Assembly (NCBI GenBank): GCA_937888715.1
Contig: CALARU010000312.1
Location: 1-64,000 of the forward strand
Reading direction: 5' to 3'
Origin: an uncultured Planctomycetaceae bacterium
GTDB lineage: Bacteria; Planctomycetota; Planctomycetia; Gemmatales; Gemmataceae
Length of the DNA stretch: 64,000 nucleotides
The notes beneath the pieces were generated by a model. It was not told where the DNA came from. It did not search any database and was given only the letters and a program-made list of their open reading frames with translations. The position numbers and the translations under genes are program-made. Position 1 is the stretch's first letter. The number at the start of each line of letters is the position of its first letter. Below, one piece after another: positions 42,308-51,469 of this stretch.

Positions 42308-44830
42308 TTAAAGCAGATTGAAAGTGCCGCGGGTCAAACCCACCTGATTGCTGGCCTTCAAGTTTTGCCAAAGGTTTTTACCATCATTTTTACCCGAAAG
42401 GACCGACCCATACCCATCGAGAATCTTCTGCACTTCCAAGGTTGATTCCCTGAGGAATTCGATCCTAAAGGAAGTCACATGCATTTCAATAAGCCGCTTC
42501 AAATACTCTGCAGCAGATTGGGGCATCGAATTATAAACCGTATTTCTACAGCCCGAATCAACGCCAACGGGGAATTCCGCACCAGTGCTGCGATCCTTCA
42601 GAGAAACTTTGTGGGTTTCGCAGGGCCTGCCACAATCGCGATGATCCTTGCCTTCAGAAAGAAATGCAGCATATACACAATGCTCCATATGAAACATCGG
42701 CATATGCAGATGCGCACCTATCTCTAGTGCCCGAGGTTCCGACCGCGTTACAAGTTGCTTGAGTTGTTCCCAGTTGAGATCGTTACCGGGGGCTACGCGC
42801 TCTAAACCTTCATCCAGCATCATACGAGTGCTGATCTCATTGACGCAATTTAGTGACCAATCACCAATAAGTCTAAGAGAGGGCGCATGTTGCTTTGCAT
42901 ACCTAAGGGCGCTTATACTTCGAACCAACAATGCATCAGGTTGGTATTTGATTGCCTGGGTAAGAAAGCCATCTTCGCCCGGCTTAATTACACGCAAGGT
43001 TGCCAAAGAAATCGGAATCGCAGCCAAGTTGGCTTTGGTTACTGCTTCTTTGTAAAGTTTCGTGTCTTCAAAATCGCAATGAATCATTGATATTTTTGTG
43101 GGCTGAGAGTTTTTCGCCCAATCTATTACCGCATCGAGTTGCCCATGATTTCGTACCAAGGGTATAAGTGAAGGCGATTCATGTTGCAAAGGTTTAGCAA
43201 CTTTAATTTGCTCACGCAATTGTTCCAGCGCATTAGTGCTGACAATCGGCCTGATCTGGTTACTTTTTCTGGCATCAATTAATTGCTCAACTAATTCGCG
43301 CCTAAGCTTGTTTAAGATCGCAGGGGGAATCATTGCATTTCCCTGGATATTAAGTTCTATTTTGCCCAGAGAAAACGGGGTACTGCCGAGTCTGCCAAGA
43401 TATTCTTTTGCATCATTTAATTCGAAGGGGCGCTGATTAGCCTCTTGAACTGGCCCTTCCCAAGTTGCTTTTGCAGAAGTGCCATCTTTGCAAAGGGCTT
43501 CAACATGCAGCGGGGCATTGATCTTACAATCCAGCTTAAAATCTAAAGGAGCGCGATGAACCACAAGGTCCCGAGCGAAGCTGGATTCCATGCGCTTGCG
43601 GAAATCTGGGTCGTCTGTTTTCCAAACGGGGGCATCCAGAACCTCTTGCTTGTTTACTTCGATTCCGCCATGCAGGCGTATTTCAACCACATCGCTAATT
43701 CTGGTTTTTTGAATTTCCACAACGCGCCCGCCCGGCTCTTTTTCTTCAGGCTTGGCCAAGTCGATTACAATCCCATCACCGATTTGTAATGGTAAAGGGT
43801 GACCCAGATGTTCTTTATCAATTTTTAAAAAGAGGGTGCCTGCTTTGAGGTCGATAATGTGCCCGAGTAATAAGCCACGACTTTTCGGAAATCGACCGCG
43901 CACCAGTTTTTGATGATTGTTCCCGTGAAGGAAGCCTGGGGTAAAGCCCCGCGAAAAAGCCATCGTAAGATCGTTAAGCTGGAGTTTATCCGGCTCGAAA
44001 GGCCTGCCTTCTATGGCGCAATCGATTGCCTCGCGATAAAGCCTCGTTGTCGCTGCAACATAGGCTGCGCCTTTTAAGCGCCCTTCAATTTTGAAACAGG
44101 TGACACCCGCTTTGATGAGCTCCGCAATTTGCTCATGCCCTGCAAGATCCTGCGGGCTTAATAGATATGCCTTGTCGCCTAGATTTATTTGCTTCCCATC
44201 CACGATCATCTCGTAGGGCATTCTGCAAGCTTGTGCACATTGGCCCCGGTTAGCGCTACGACCGCCCAAAGCTTCGCTGGTTAGGCATTGGCCGCTGTAA
44301 GCAACGCATAATGCACCATGTACAAAAACTTCTAGGGGGATGGTGCTTTCTTCAGAGATTTTGGCAATCTGTTCGATGGACATCTCGCGTGCAAGCACCG
44401 CTTGAGTTGCCCCGAGTTCTTCAGCAAAGGTTGCACCTCGGGAATCGGAAATAGTCATTTGGGTGCTTGCATGAATTTCTAATTCCGGAACTGCCAGTCT
44501 TGCAAGCTTTGCTAATCCCAGATCTTGAATAATGACAGCATCCACTCCTGCCCGCGCGATTTCCTGAAGATATCTTTCAGCTTCTTTTAGTTCTTCAGAA
44601 AAAATCAGGATGTTGAACGCCACGAATGCCCGAATGTTGTGGCCGTGAAGAAACTCAACGACTTTGGGAAGTTCAGCAAGAGTAAAGTTGGTTGCCCTGT
44701 GCCTGGCATTAAATTGATCAAGGCCAAAATAGACTGCATCTGCACCGTTGGCTGCTGCTGCCTTTAGGCAATCCCAATCCCCAGCGGGCGCCAGTAGTTC
44801 GGGTTTTCGTTTTGATTCGACTTCCTGCAT
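42308..44830 (-). CDS. U32 family peptidase-like protein (RlhA/YdcP type)
   Basis: An 840-aa protein. The U32 core is at the N-terminus: ELLAPAGDWDCLKAA, ADAVYFGLDQFNAR and QACRMPYE, plus the cysteines that could bind an Fe-S cluster (GQCAQACR and others). The large C-terminal part with a second set of U32-like motifs (HMEHCVYAAFLS, DCGRPC) matches the RlhA/DUF3656 type. In E. coli RlhA takes part in hydroxylating 23S rRNA C2501, so this may be an RNA-modifying enzyme rather than a peptidase. No adjacent gene adds evidence. Confidence 0.88.
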   Translation of the reverse strand: MQEVESKRKPELLAPAGDWDCLKAAAANGADAVYFGLDQFNARHRATNFTLAELPKVVEFLHGHNIRAFVAFNILIFSEELKEAERYLQEIARAGVDAVIIQDLGLAKLARLAVPELEIHASTQMTISDSRGATFAEELGATQAVLAREMSIEQIAKISEESTIPLEVFVHGALCVAYSGQCLTSEALGGRSANRGQCAQACRMPYEMIVDGKQINLGDKAYLLSPQDLAGHEQIAELIKAGVTCFKIEGRLKGAAYVAATTRLYREAIDCAIEGRPFEPDKLQLNDLTMAFSRGFTPGFLHGNNHQKLVRGRFPKSRGLLLGHIIDLKAGTLFLKIDKEHLGHPLPLQIGDGIVIDLAKPEEKEPGGRVVEIQKTRISDVVEIRLHGGIEVNKQEVLDAPVWKTDDPDFRKRMESSFARDLVVHRAPLDFKLDCKINAPLHVEALCKDGTSAKATWEGPVQEANQRPFELNDAKEYLGRLGSTPFSLGKIELNIQGNAMIPPAILNKLRRELVEQLIDARKSNQIRPIVSTNALEQLREQIKVAKPLQHESPSLIPLVRNHGQLDAVIDWAKNSQPTKISMIHCDFEDTKLYKEAVTKANLAAIPISLATLRVIKPGEDGFLTQAIKYQPDALLVRSISALRYAKQHAPSLRLIGDWSLNCVNEISTRMMLDEGLERVAPGNDLNWEQLKQLVTRSEPRALEIGAHLHMPMFHMEHCVYAAFLSEGKDHRDCGRPCETHKVSLKDRSTGAEFPVGVDSGCRNTVYNSMPQSAAEYLKRLIEMHVTSFRIEFLRESTLEVQKILDGYGSVLSGKNDGKNLWQNLKASNQVGLTRGTFNLL

Positions 44831-44907
44831 GGAAACTTTCTTGGAGTTACCGTAAGTAAAGGTTATATTCTAAGTGTTATCTTATCGGAATTTACACGAG
44901 GTGTTCT

Positions 44908-45576
44908 ATGTTTCGAGTGCTTTTTCTGAGTGTTTTGTCCCTTTCGATGTTCGGTTATTCGTATGGTGCAGATAATTTACCGCTTCTTTTTGAAGAGAAC
45001 TTCGCCAAAGGCTCGGATCGTTGGGCTTTCAGCGATAGTTCATGCTGGAAAATAGTCGATGCCAAGGATGGGGGCAAAGCCCTTAGCCAATTCAAAAAAA
45101 CCAGTTCCTTTAAGCCTCCTCACCGCAGCCCTTACCACTTCGCACTGGTGAAAGATCTTAGCGTTGGGGATTTTGTTTTAGAAACCAAAATGCTCAGCAC
45201 TATCAAGGATTATAACCACCGCGATCTTTGCCTCTTCTTTGGTTATCAAGACCCCGCGCATTTTTATTATGTCCACCTAGGCAAGAAGACCGATGATCAT
45301 GCCAATCAAATTTTTATCGTCGATGGTAGCGATCGCAAGAAAATTTCAACCAAGACAACCCCAGGCACCAACTGGACTGATGCTTGGCATAAGGCTCGCA
45401 TTAAACGCGATGTATCCACTGGGTCGATCGAAGTTTTCTTTGATGATATGAATGAACCGGTGATGACCGCAACCAGTAAAAGTTTTGTCTGGGGGCAGGT
45501 TGGTGTTGGTACTTTCGATGATACAGGCGATTGGACCGATATTAAAATCTTCGGTGTGAAGGCCAAGGGTAAATAA
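44908..45576 (+). CDS. Exported concanavalin A-like lectin/glucanase-fold protein
   Basis: A 222-aa protein with a signal peptide (LFLSVLSLSMFGYSYGA). The mature part reads as one beta-sandwich (FEENFAKGSDRWAFSD, FVLETKMLST, HFYYVHLGKK, VGVGTFDDTGDWTDIKIFG), like the DUF1080/3-keto-disaccharide hydrolase or LamG group. Catalytic residues cannot be pointed to. It may bind sugars in the periplasm. It ends 3 bases before the convergent hemC stop. Confidence 0.8.
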   Translation: MFRVLFLSVLSLSMFGYSYGADNLPLLFEENFAKGSDRWAFSDSSCWKIVDAKDGGKALSQFKKTSSFKPPHRSPYHFALVKDLSVGDFVLETKMLSTIKDYNHRDLCLFFGYQDPAHFYYVHLGKKTDDHANQIFIVDGSDRKKISTKTTPGTNWTDAWHKARIKRDVSTGSIEVFFDDMNEPVMTATSKSFVWGQVGVGTFDDTGDWTDIKIFGVKAKGK

Positions 45577-45579
45577 AGT

Positions 45580-46512
45580 TTAAGCGGGTAGGGCAGGGCG
45601 GATATCTGCAAGTATCTTTTCTGCTCCGCCCTTTTTCATCTTCTCAGCCAGCCTTAATCCTATCATTTCAACTTCCTTGATCGATCCGGTTTCATCTGCG
45701 ATTATCCGCTGTTTGCCATCTTCCGATAAAACCACTGCAGTCAGAGAAACGACATCGCCTGTAATCTTCGTGCGAATACCAACCGGCACTAAACAGCCAC
45801 CCCCAAGATTTCTGAGCAGCGATCTCTCTGCAATAGTTTCAGCATGGGTTATCGGGTCATCAAGCTTGCTTAAGAGTTGCAAAGTGTTGGTATCATCGGC
45901 TCTGCATTCAAGGCCAAGCGCACCCTGACCCACTGCGGGCAGCATCCATTCGGGGTCAAGAATTTCTTTGATACGGCTTTCAAACCCAAGTCGAATCAAG
46001 CCTGCTTCTGCCAAGATGATGCCATCGAGTTTTTCAGATTCAATCTTGTTGAGCCTGGTTTCAACATTGCCACGAAGGTGAACCAGATTTAAATCGGGCC
46101 TGCGATAAATGGCTTGCGACCTGCGCCTTAAACTGGTGGTGCCAATAGTTGCATTCTGGGGCAGTTCAGCAAAAGAATTAATGGTGTTGGAAACAAAGGC
46201 GTCGCCTGTAGAGCCGCGCTTTGGAATTGCAGCAAGCTTTAGGCCAGCGACTTTCGCTGTGGGCAGATCTTTTAAACTGTGTACCGCGATATCAACACTG
46301 TTATCCAAAAGTGCGAGTTGGATTTCCTTGGTGAACAAACCATCGGAACCAATCTGGCTAAGAGCACGATCGCGAATCTGGTCGCCCTTGGTGTCAAGAA
46401 TCACTAACTCGACTTGATGATCGGGGAAATGGGATGCAAGGGTGTCACGAACAAAATGTGCCTGCCAAAGTGCAAGGGGGCTGCCTCTGGTTCCAATTCG
46501 AACTTTATGCAT
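45580..46512 (-). CDS. hemC: Hydroxymethylbilane synthase (porphobilinogen deaminase)
   Basis: Joins four porphobilinogens to hydroxymethylbilane in haem synthesis. Visible signatures are RIGTRGSPLALWQ, VHSLKDLPT (catalytic Asp), TSLRRRSQ and GGGCLVPVG with the dipyrromethane-cofactor Cys. The length of 310 aa is normal. The start overlaps the end of the HIT gene by 8 bases, so the two are translationally coupled. Confidence 0.96.
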   Translation of the reverse strand: MHKVRIGTRGSPLALWQAHFVRDTLASHFPDHQVELVILDTKGDQIRDRALSQIGSDGLFTKEIQLALLDNSVDIAVHSLKDLPTAKVAGLKLAAIPKRGSTGDAFVSNTINSFAELPQNATIGTTSLRRRSQAIYRRPDLNLVHLRGNVETRLNKIESEKLDGIILAEAGLIRLGFESRIKEILDPEWMLPAVGQGALGLECRADDTNTLQLLSKLDDPITHAETIAERSLLRNLGGGCLVPVGIRTKITGDVVSLTAVVLSEDGKQRIIADETGSIKEVEMIGLRLAEKMKKGGAEKILADIRPALPA

Positions 46513-46981
46513 CTTTTTTTGCCCCTAGCTTTTCAAGACAATTGCGTAAAAGGTTTGCTGTCTGTAATGGAGTTAGAGTTGAAGTAATGCAACGCTGATG
46601 TTCTTCAGGGTTTTTGTCTGCCCGATCCAGCCTCAGCCAGACAGGCATTAAAGTTTCAGGGTCGTGCTGATAACGGGGGAATAAATGCCAATGAAGATGA
46701 GGCACTTGATTGCCTAAAAGTTCGTAGTTGAGCTTTAGGGGTTGAAAAACTTGTTCGATGGCTTTTGCGACAAGACACATATCATCAAAATAGCTATGTC
46801 GAGATTCATCAGAAAGGGCATTGAGTTCTCGCTCGTGTTGCTTGGCAACAACGATGCAATAGCCTTGATAAAATTGCCACTTCCCCAGCAGCACAAAGCT
46901 GTTGGGGAAGTTCCAAACAAGTTCTTCCGAGGGAAGAGAGGCCAAGGAAGCAAGTTTTTGACAAAAAAAGCAGTTGGTCAA
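46505..46981 (-). CDS. HIT family hydrolase
   Basis: A 158-aa nucleotide-phosphate hydrolase or transferase. The His triad is PHLHWHLFP. The N-terminus NCFFCQKL holds a Cys-x2-Cys pair that could bind zinc. The start is a TTG with AGGA 8 bases upstream. It overlaps hemC by 8 bases. Confidence 0.9.
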   Translation of the reverse strand: MTNCFFCQKLASLASLPSEELVWNFPNSFVLLGKWQFYQGYCIVVAKQHERELNALSDESRHSYFDDMCLVAKAIEQVFQPLKLNYELLGNQVPHLHWHLFPRYQHDPETLMPVWLRLDRADKNPEEHQRCITSTLTPLQTANLLRNCLEKLGAKKDA

Positions 46982-47018
46982 AGAGAGAAAATCCTAAAGG
47001 AAGATAATAGTGGGGGAA

Positions 47019-47240
47019 TTAGTCACCCCCGCCACCGAAATCACCGCCGCCACCAAAATCACCACCACCGCCGAAGTCACCGCCGCCACCGAAGTCTCCG
47101 CCGCCGCCATTATCTCCACCGCCAAACCATCCACCGCCACCGTTGTCACCGCCGCCACCGCCGAACCAACCACCACCGCCGCCTGCATCATTACCTGCAT
47201 CATTACCAGCGTCATTGCCGAAGTCTCCGCCGCCGCCGCC
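47019..47240 (-). repeat. Low-complexity Gly-Asp-Phe coding repeat
   Basis: The 3' end of the TPM gene has imperfect repeats of 18 bases (DFGGGG, about four in a row at the end) and further Gly/Asn/Asp-rich units. Copy number may vary by slippage without frameshift, since the units are multiples of three. Confidence 0.8.
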
Positions 47241-48215
47241 AGAGTTATCATCGATGTCGCCACCTGAGCCGGAGTAATCGGTGTCTTGTGCGGAAGAGCC
47301 ATTGTCGCCAGCGCCGGTTTGATCCGCGCCGTAGGCGGAAGAGCCACCATGATTACCACCGAAAAAGTTGTTGTACATATACATACCAGCAGCAGCGCCA
47401 AACATACCACCCAAGAGCGAACTGAAAAAGCCACCACCACCGCCGCCACCATAGCCTGGGGCCATACCGCCCCCGCCATAACCACCGCCCCCTGCCATTG
47501 CACCGCCGCCGCCAAACAAAGATCTAAATATTGCGATGACCAACCAAGCCCCGCCAAGAACTAAAAGGCCCATGCAAATCCAGCCCCCGATAGGTGAGCC
47601 TTCAGCAGTGTTTTGAATCGGGTTGTTTTCTGTAGGTCTAGGAGCAGCAGCAACGGGTTTGTTTTGGTTGTTAACGGCAGGTGCCACCACGCCTGGCCTA
47701 CGGTTATCGGGATGCGATTCCATCGCAGTATAAACAAAGTTAACTGCTTCGATGAGAGCTTTATCATTTTGCTTTTCATTGAGTTTGGTACGCATGAGAC
47801 TGTTCAGGTTATCGCGGTCAAGCAATGAAAAGGTTTTCTTTTGGGTCTCGTTGCCTACTTCGATTTGAAGGTGCCCAGGTTCCTTGGTAAGCAGAATATA
47901 AACCCCATTTACCCTTAGGCTGGAAGCTTGCTTCCGCGCCCATTGATCATACATGTGATTGGCAGCAGGCTTATCTTTAAGATCAACCCCTTTTTTAACA
48001 TCATCGGGGATGCCGCTGAAAGTCTCGATGACAAGATCATGCTTAAATCGTTTTTCGATATCTAAAATCCTGCGGTTGGCTTCCGACTTTGCGTTTTCAG
48101 AAAAGAAGCCAGCGGGATCTTTGACCTCGCGGTATTCTGCTTTTAAGTCGCTATTAATTACCAAGCAAAGTGCTATCGCACCAAATATACTTAAATTTTT
48201 CATGATACCAATCAT
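47019..48215 (-). CDS. TPM-domain protein with long glycine-rich tail
   Basis: A 398-aa protein. A signal-like hydrophobic segment (FGAIALCLVINSDL) precedes the TPM domain (about 25-170), with DPAGFFSENAKSEANRR and VNGVYILLTKEP. One membrane helix (GWICMGLLVLGGAWLVIAIF) and a second hydrophobic patch follow, then about 130 residues of Gly/Asp tail ending in DFGGGG units. AAAGGGG before the ATG at 48215 favours it over an upstream TTG. TPM-domain proteins act in the envelope, some as phosphatases or in photosystem repair. Other frames of this GC-rich repeat are open by composition only. Confidence 0.85.
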   Translation of the reverse strand: MIGIMKNLSIFGAIALCLVINSDLKAEYREVKDPAGFFSENAKSEANRRILDIEKRFKHDLVIETFSGIPDDVKKGVDLKDKPAANHMYDQWARKQASSLRVNGVYILLTKEPGHLQIEVGNETQKKTFSLLDRDNLNSLMRTKLNEKQNDKALIEAVNFVYTAMESHPDNRRPGVVAPAVNNQNKPVAAAPRPTENNPIQNTAEGSPIGGWICMGLLVLGGAWLVIAIFRSLFGGGGAMAGGGGYGGGGMAPGYGGGGGGGFFSSLLGGMFGAAAGMYMYNNFFGGNHGGSSAYGADQTGAGDNGSSAQDTDYSGSGGDIDDNSGGGGGDFGNDAGNDAGNDAGGGGGWFGGGGGDNGGGGWFGGGDNGGGGDFGGGGDFGGGGDFGGGGDFGGGGD

Positions 48216-48351
48216 GGGCGCCCCTTTCAAAGAATGAGTGTTGCCTACTAAATATCATTATAAAGGTATTCGGATTTGTGATACGAATATTACGATGATT
48301 TTCTAAGATGTTTTAATGAAAGCCAAGTAAAAATCCCCTAAGGGAGCAAAT

Positions 48352-48888
48352 ATGCTGGAAAAAATTCATGCTACTACCATTTTGGCGGTCAGGCACCAAG
48401 GCAAAGTGGCCCTAGGCGGTGATGGTCAAGTAACGCTGGGTAATATTGTAATGAAACATGATGCCCAGAAAATCCGCAGGCTGTTTCAGGGTAAAGTCCT
48501 TGCAGGCTTTGCTGGCGCTGCTGCAGATGCGTTTGCCCTTATCGAACGGTTTGAATCTAAGTTAAAGGATTATCAAGGCCTAGTTCCCCGCGCTGCCATC
48601 GAATTGGCTCGGGAATGGCGTACCGATCGAATGTTAAGAAGATTAGAAGCCATGTTGATTGCTGCAGATCAAGAAAATGTTCTGTTAATCAGTGGCAGTG
48701 GCGATGTTATCCAACCAAGCGATGGCATAGCTGCAACTGGTTCGGGCGGGCCGTATGCAACAGCCGCAGCTCGGGCTCTTATTGCCAACAGCAATCTGGA
48801 TGCCACTGCAATAGTGCAAAAATCGCTTGAAATTGCAGGCGATATGTGCATTTACACGAATCGTAATATTCTGGTCGAAACCCTCTAA
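48352..48888 (+). CDS. hslV: ATP-dependent protease subunit HslV (ClpQ)
   Basis: Proteolytic subunit of the HslVU complex, 178 aa. The mature enzyme should begin at Thr8 ([12 protein letters not shown]), after removal of a 7-residue propeptide, which is longer than the single Met of E. coli Hsl[13 protein letters not shown] and [14 protein letters not shown] are family motifs. AAGGGAG precedes the ATG. hslU follows 29 bases later. Confidence 0.96.
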   Translation: MLEKIHATTILAVRHQGKVALGGDGQVTLGNIVMKHDAQKIRRLFQGKVLAGFAGAAADAFALIERFESKLKDYQGLVPRAAIELAREWRTDRMLRRLEAMLIAADQENVLLISGSGDVIQPSDGIAATGSGGPYATAAARALIANSNLDATAIVQKSLEIAGDMCIYTNRNILVETL

Positions 48889-48917
48889 ACATTAGCAAAC
48901 CTTTGCTTCGTAACTTC

Positions 48918-50267
48918 ATGGAGAGTGCAAAATTGTCTGACTGGACCCCTAAGCAAATCGTTTCCGAGTTGGATAAATATATCGTGGGGCAGGGCGCTGC
49001 CAAGAGAGCCGTGGCTGTTGCAATTCGCAACCGCTGGCGCAGGCAGCAATTGGCGCCTGAAATGCGTAAAGATGTTACTCCTAAAAATATCATCATGATC
49101 GGGCCTACAGGTGTGGGTAAAACTGAGATCGCACGAAGGTTGGCTCAATTGGTAGGCGCTCCGTTCTTTAAAGTCGAAGCCACCAAATACACTGAAGTTG
49201 GATACCATGGCCGAGATGTCGAAAGCATGATCCGCGACCTTGCCGAAGTTGCTGCAGGCATGATCCGTAAGGAACAACGGAAATCGGTGGAAACTAAGGC
49301 TGCAGAAAGGCTTGAGGAACGATTATTGGATTTGCTTTTGCCCGGCACCTCGCCTTGGCAACCCGAAGATGAAGATGCAAATGTAAAAAGTAATCATGCC
49401 CGGGAAATCCTGAAAGAAAGGCTGAACGCAGGTGAGTTGGAAGAGCGCATGGTGGAATTATCCATCGAGCAAAAGGTAGTGCCAGTGCAGGTGTTTTCCA
49501 ACATGGGAATGGAGAACATGGATGCTGATTTTCAAAGTATGTTTGAAAAAATGCTGCCCAAGAACTCTCAGACTAGGCAGGTTAAAATCTGCGATGCCCG
49601 GAAAATTATTCTCGAACAGGAAACCGAGGCCTTGATCGATAGGCAGGCCGTAAATGAAAAAGCAGTTGAGCTTGTTGAGAACCAAGGGATCATATTTTTA
49701 GATGAAATTGACAAGGTTTGTACTAGTGGGCAATCGCAGGGCCCTGATGTTTCTCGTCAGGGTGTGCAAAGAGATTTGCTTCCCGTGGTAGAAGGCACAA
49801 CAGTAAATACCCGTTATGGGCCTGTAAAAACCGATCATATTCTCTTTATTGCTGCGGGTGCGTTTCATGTATCCAAACCTTCAGATTTAATGCCAGAGCT
49901 TCAGGGGCGTTTCCCTATTCGGGTGGAGTTGACTGATTTGGGTAAGGAAGATTTTTATCGGATTCTTACCGAACCCCAAAACTCGCTCGCCACCCAGTAT
50001 TCTGAACTACTTAAAACAGAAGGAATCACTTTAGAATTTACTAAGGATGGCTTAGAGGCCCTTGCAGACATTGCGTTTGAAGTAAACACATCAACACAGA
50101 ATATTGGCGCTAGAAGATTGCATACGGTGATGGAAAGAGTGGTCGAAGAAATTAGTTTTCATGGATCGGATCTGGACGAAAAGACCCAGAAAATAGACTC
50201 AGCCTATGTGAAAAATAGGCTGAAAGATGTGTTGCAAAGAGAAGACCTTGCCCGCTTTATTCTTTGA
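48918..50267 (+). CDS. hslU: ATP-dependent protease ATPase subunit HslU (ClpY)
   Basis: AAA+ unfoldase of the HslVU protease, 449 aa. Walker A is GPTGVGKTE, Walker B is IIFLDEIDKV, the pore motif region reads KVEATKYTEVGYHGRDVE, and the C-terminus ends in ARFIL, the tail that docks into HslV. The ATG at 48918 is preferred over the TTG at 48903. It forms an operon with hslV and ends 8 bases before a convergent hydrolase gene. Confidence 0.96.
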   Translation: MESAKLSDWTPKQIVSELDKYIVGQGAAKRAVAVAIRNRWRRQQLAPEMRKDVTPKNIIMIGPTGVGKTEIARRLAQLVGAPFFKVEATKYTEVGYHGRDVESMIRDLAEVAAGMIRKEQRKSVETKAAERLEERLLDLLLPGTSPWQPEDEDANVKSNHAREILKERLNAGELEERMVELSIEQKVVPVQVFSNMGMENMDADFQSMFEKMLPKNSQTRQVKICDARKIILEQETEALIDRQAVNEKAVELVENQGIIFLDEIDKVCTSGQSQGPDVSRQGVQRDLLPVVEGTTVNTRYGPVKTDHILFIAAGAFHVSKPSDLMPELQGRFPIRVELTDLGKEDFYRILTEPQNSLATQYSELLKTEGITLEFTKDGLEALADIAFEVNTSTQNIGARRLHTVMERVVEEISFHGSDLDEKTQKIDSAYVKNRLKDVLQREDLARFIL

Positions 50268-50275
50268 AAACCGGC

Positions 50276-51028
50276 TTACGCAGAGAAGGAACTTCTGCCT
50301 GCTTTTTTATCGTTTTGAACCTTATCCATGATCCAAGTGTTGGCATCCCTGAGCATCTCTGCGTGAATGCGATGGTTCGTACCATAGGTTCGCCAGAAGG
50401 GATTCATGCCAGCAAGAATCATGCTGTCACGGTCTTTTTCAGCGGATCGTGAAGTAACAACCGAGTTGGCAATGCCATGACCCATGAACACAGGTAGATT
50501 CTTCAAGGCTTGAACGCGCCATAGTGGCGCTTGATGACGGGGCAGATGACCATTAAGAGCCAAAATACCTGCGAACTTTTCAGGGTACGAGAAAGCCATT
50601 CGATAAGCCAAAGTTGCACCCTCACAAAAACCAGCAAGGAAAACCCTGTTTAAGTTAATGTTGTAGGAGTCTTGGGTTTTTTCGATGGCATTAAAAATGT
50701 AATCTTCAACCATAGCATCGCAGGAACCATCAGGGCCCCAAGTGTATGCATCTTTGTGCTTGAGGTTTTTTTTAACCATGGTGGCGTGCATACCACGCAG
50801 GGAAATCGAAATATAATTGCGCCTGCTGATATGGGGGGCATAACGTAAAACTTGTTCTTCGTTGCTGCCATGGGCATGTAAGTAAACAATCAAAGGGTAA
50901 GCGTAGTTGGGTTCATAATGAACGGGCAAAAAAGTGCGAAGCGGAAGTGCCTCCGGGGAAAATACTTTGGAGTCGTAGAACCCCTCGGTAGGTTGTTGAG
51001 TGATCAAAGACAAATTAAGAGGAGCCAT
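50276..51028 (-). CDS. Alpha/beta hydrolase with Cys nucleophile (dienelactone hydrolase- or esterase-like)
   Basis: A 250-aa alpha/beta hydrolase close in layout to the phospholipase/carboxylesterase and PHB-depolymerase-like groups. Oxyanion region YLHAHGSNEEQ. The nucleophile elbow is AGFCEGATLAYRM with Cys in place of the usual Ser (codon TGT). The expected acid position reads HGIANSVV, with Asn (AAC) where the family has Asp. The His is present in GTNHRIHAEM. Cys nucleophiles are known in dienelactone hydrolases, but the Asn is unusual, so activity may be altered or lost. The ATG at 51028 follows GGAG at 5 bases. Confidence 0.85.
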   Translation of the reverse strand: MAPLNLSLITQQPTEGFYDSKVFSPEALPLRTFLPVHYEPNYAYPLIVYLHAHGSNEEQVLRYAPHISRRNYISISLRGMHATMVKKNLKHKDAYTWGPDGSCDAMVEDYIFNAIEKTQDSYNINLNRVFLAGFCEGATLAYRMAFSYPEKFAGILALNGHLPRHQAPLWRVQALKNLPVFMGHGIANSVVTSRSAEKDRDSMILAGMNPFWRTYGTNHRIHAEMLRDANTWIMDKVQNDKKAGRSSFSA

Positions 51029-51469
51029 AAGCACTCCAAAGCTTTCTATTTTTTCCAAACGCCCCATGTTTTGAAATAAAACCAAGGCAAGCGTAAAGGA
51101 TGTAATGCATTCCGTTGCGCAAAGTCTACGGTGTAACTCCGGTTGAGTCAACGAAAGACTTAAGCCAAACTTTGAAAAAAATGCTTATATCGAACCGAAA
51201 AGTGATGAATAATCCGGTTAGGTCAGGTAGGCCGAGATGGGCCGATTTGGAGAAATAGAACAGGTCTGCCGATAAAGACAAACCTGATGGCTGTGAAACA
51301 GTTGCCTAAACTATTTGTATTTACCAATTGTTTCATATCACCCATGCTTGCGCATGTGCCGGTGAGGTCGTTGCTTATGGTTTAGGATCTGAACTGCAAA
51401 GCCGAGGATTTTTAAAGAAACTAATATGAAATGAATAAAAGATCTTTTCGAATCAAGCTTTCAAGGGAG
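51029..51469. other. 441-base intergenic stretch without a recognised gene
   Basis: Lies between the hydrolase start and the end of the lipoprotein gene (both minus). It contains the promoter side of the hydrolase gene and several possible short stems, such as TGAAACA/TGTTTCA and AGGTTTG/CAGACCT on the minus strand and the repeated GGCCGA. I recognise no tRNA, 4.5S, 6S or RNase P motif and no convincing ORF. Confidence 0.5.

Noticed and set aside
47010-47564. Long open frames on the plus strand and in other minus frames over the Gly-rich repeat
   Set aside because: They arise from the repetitive GC-rich coding sequence of the TPM tail; their products are Thr/Ala, His/Arg or Val/Ala repeats without start sites or homology.
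51150-51420. 4.5S/SRP RNA candidate suggested by GGTCAGGT
   Set aside because: The conserved tetraloop and the following GGAAGGAAGCAGC part of SRP RNA are missing.
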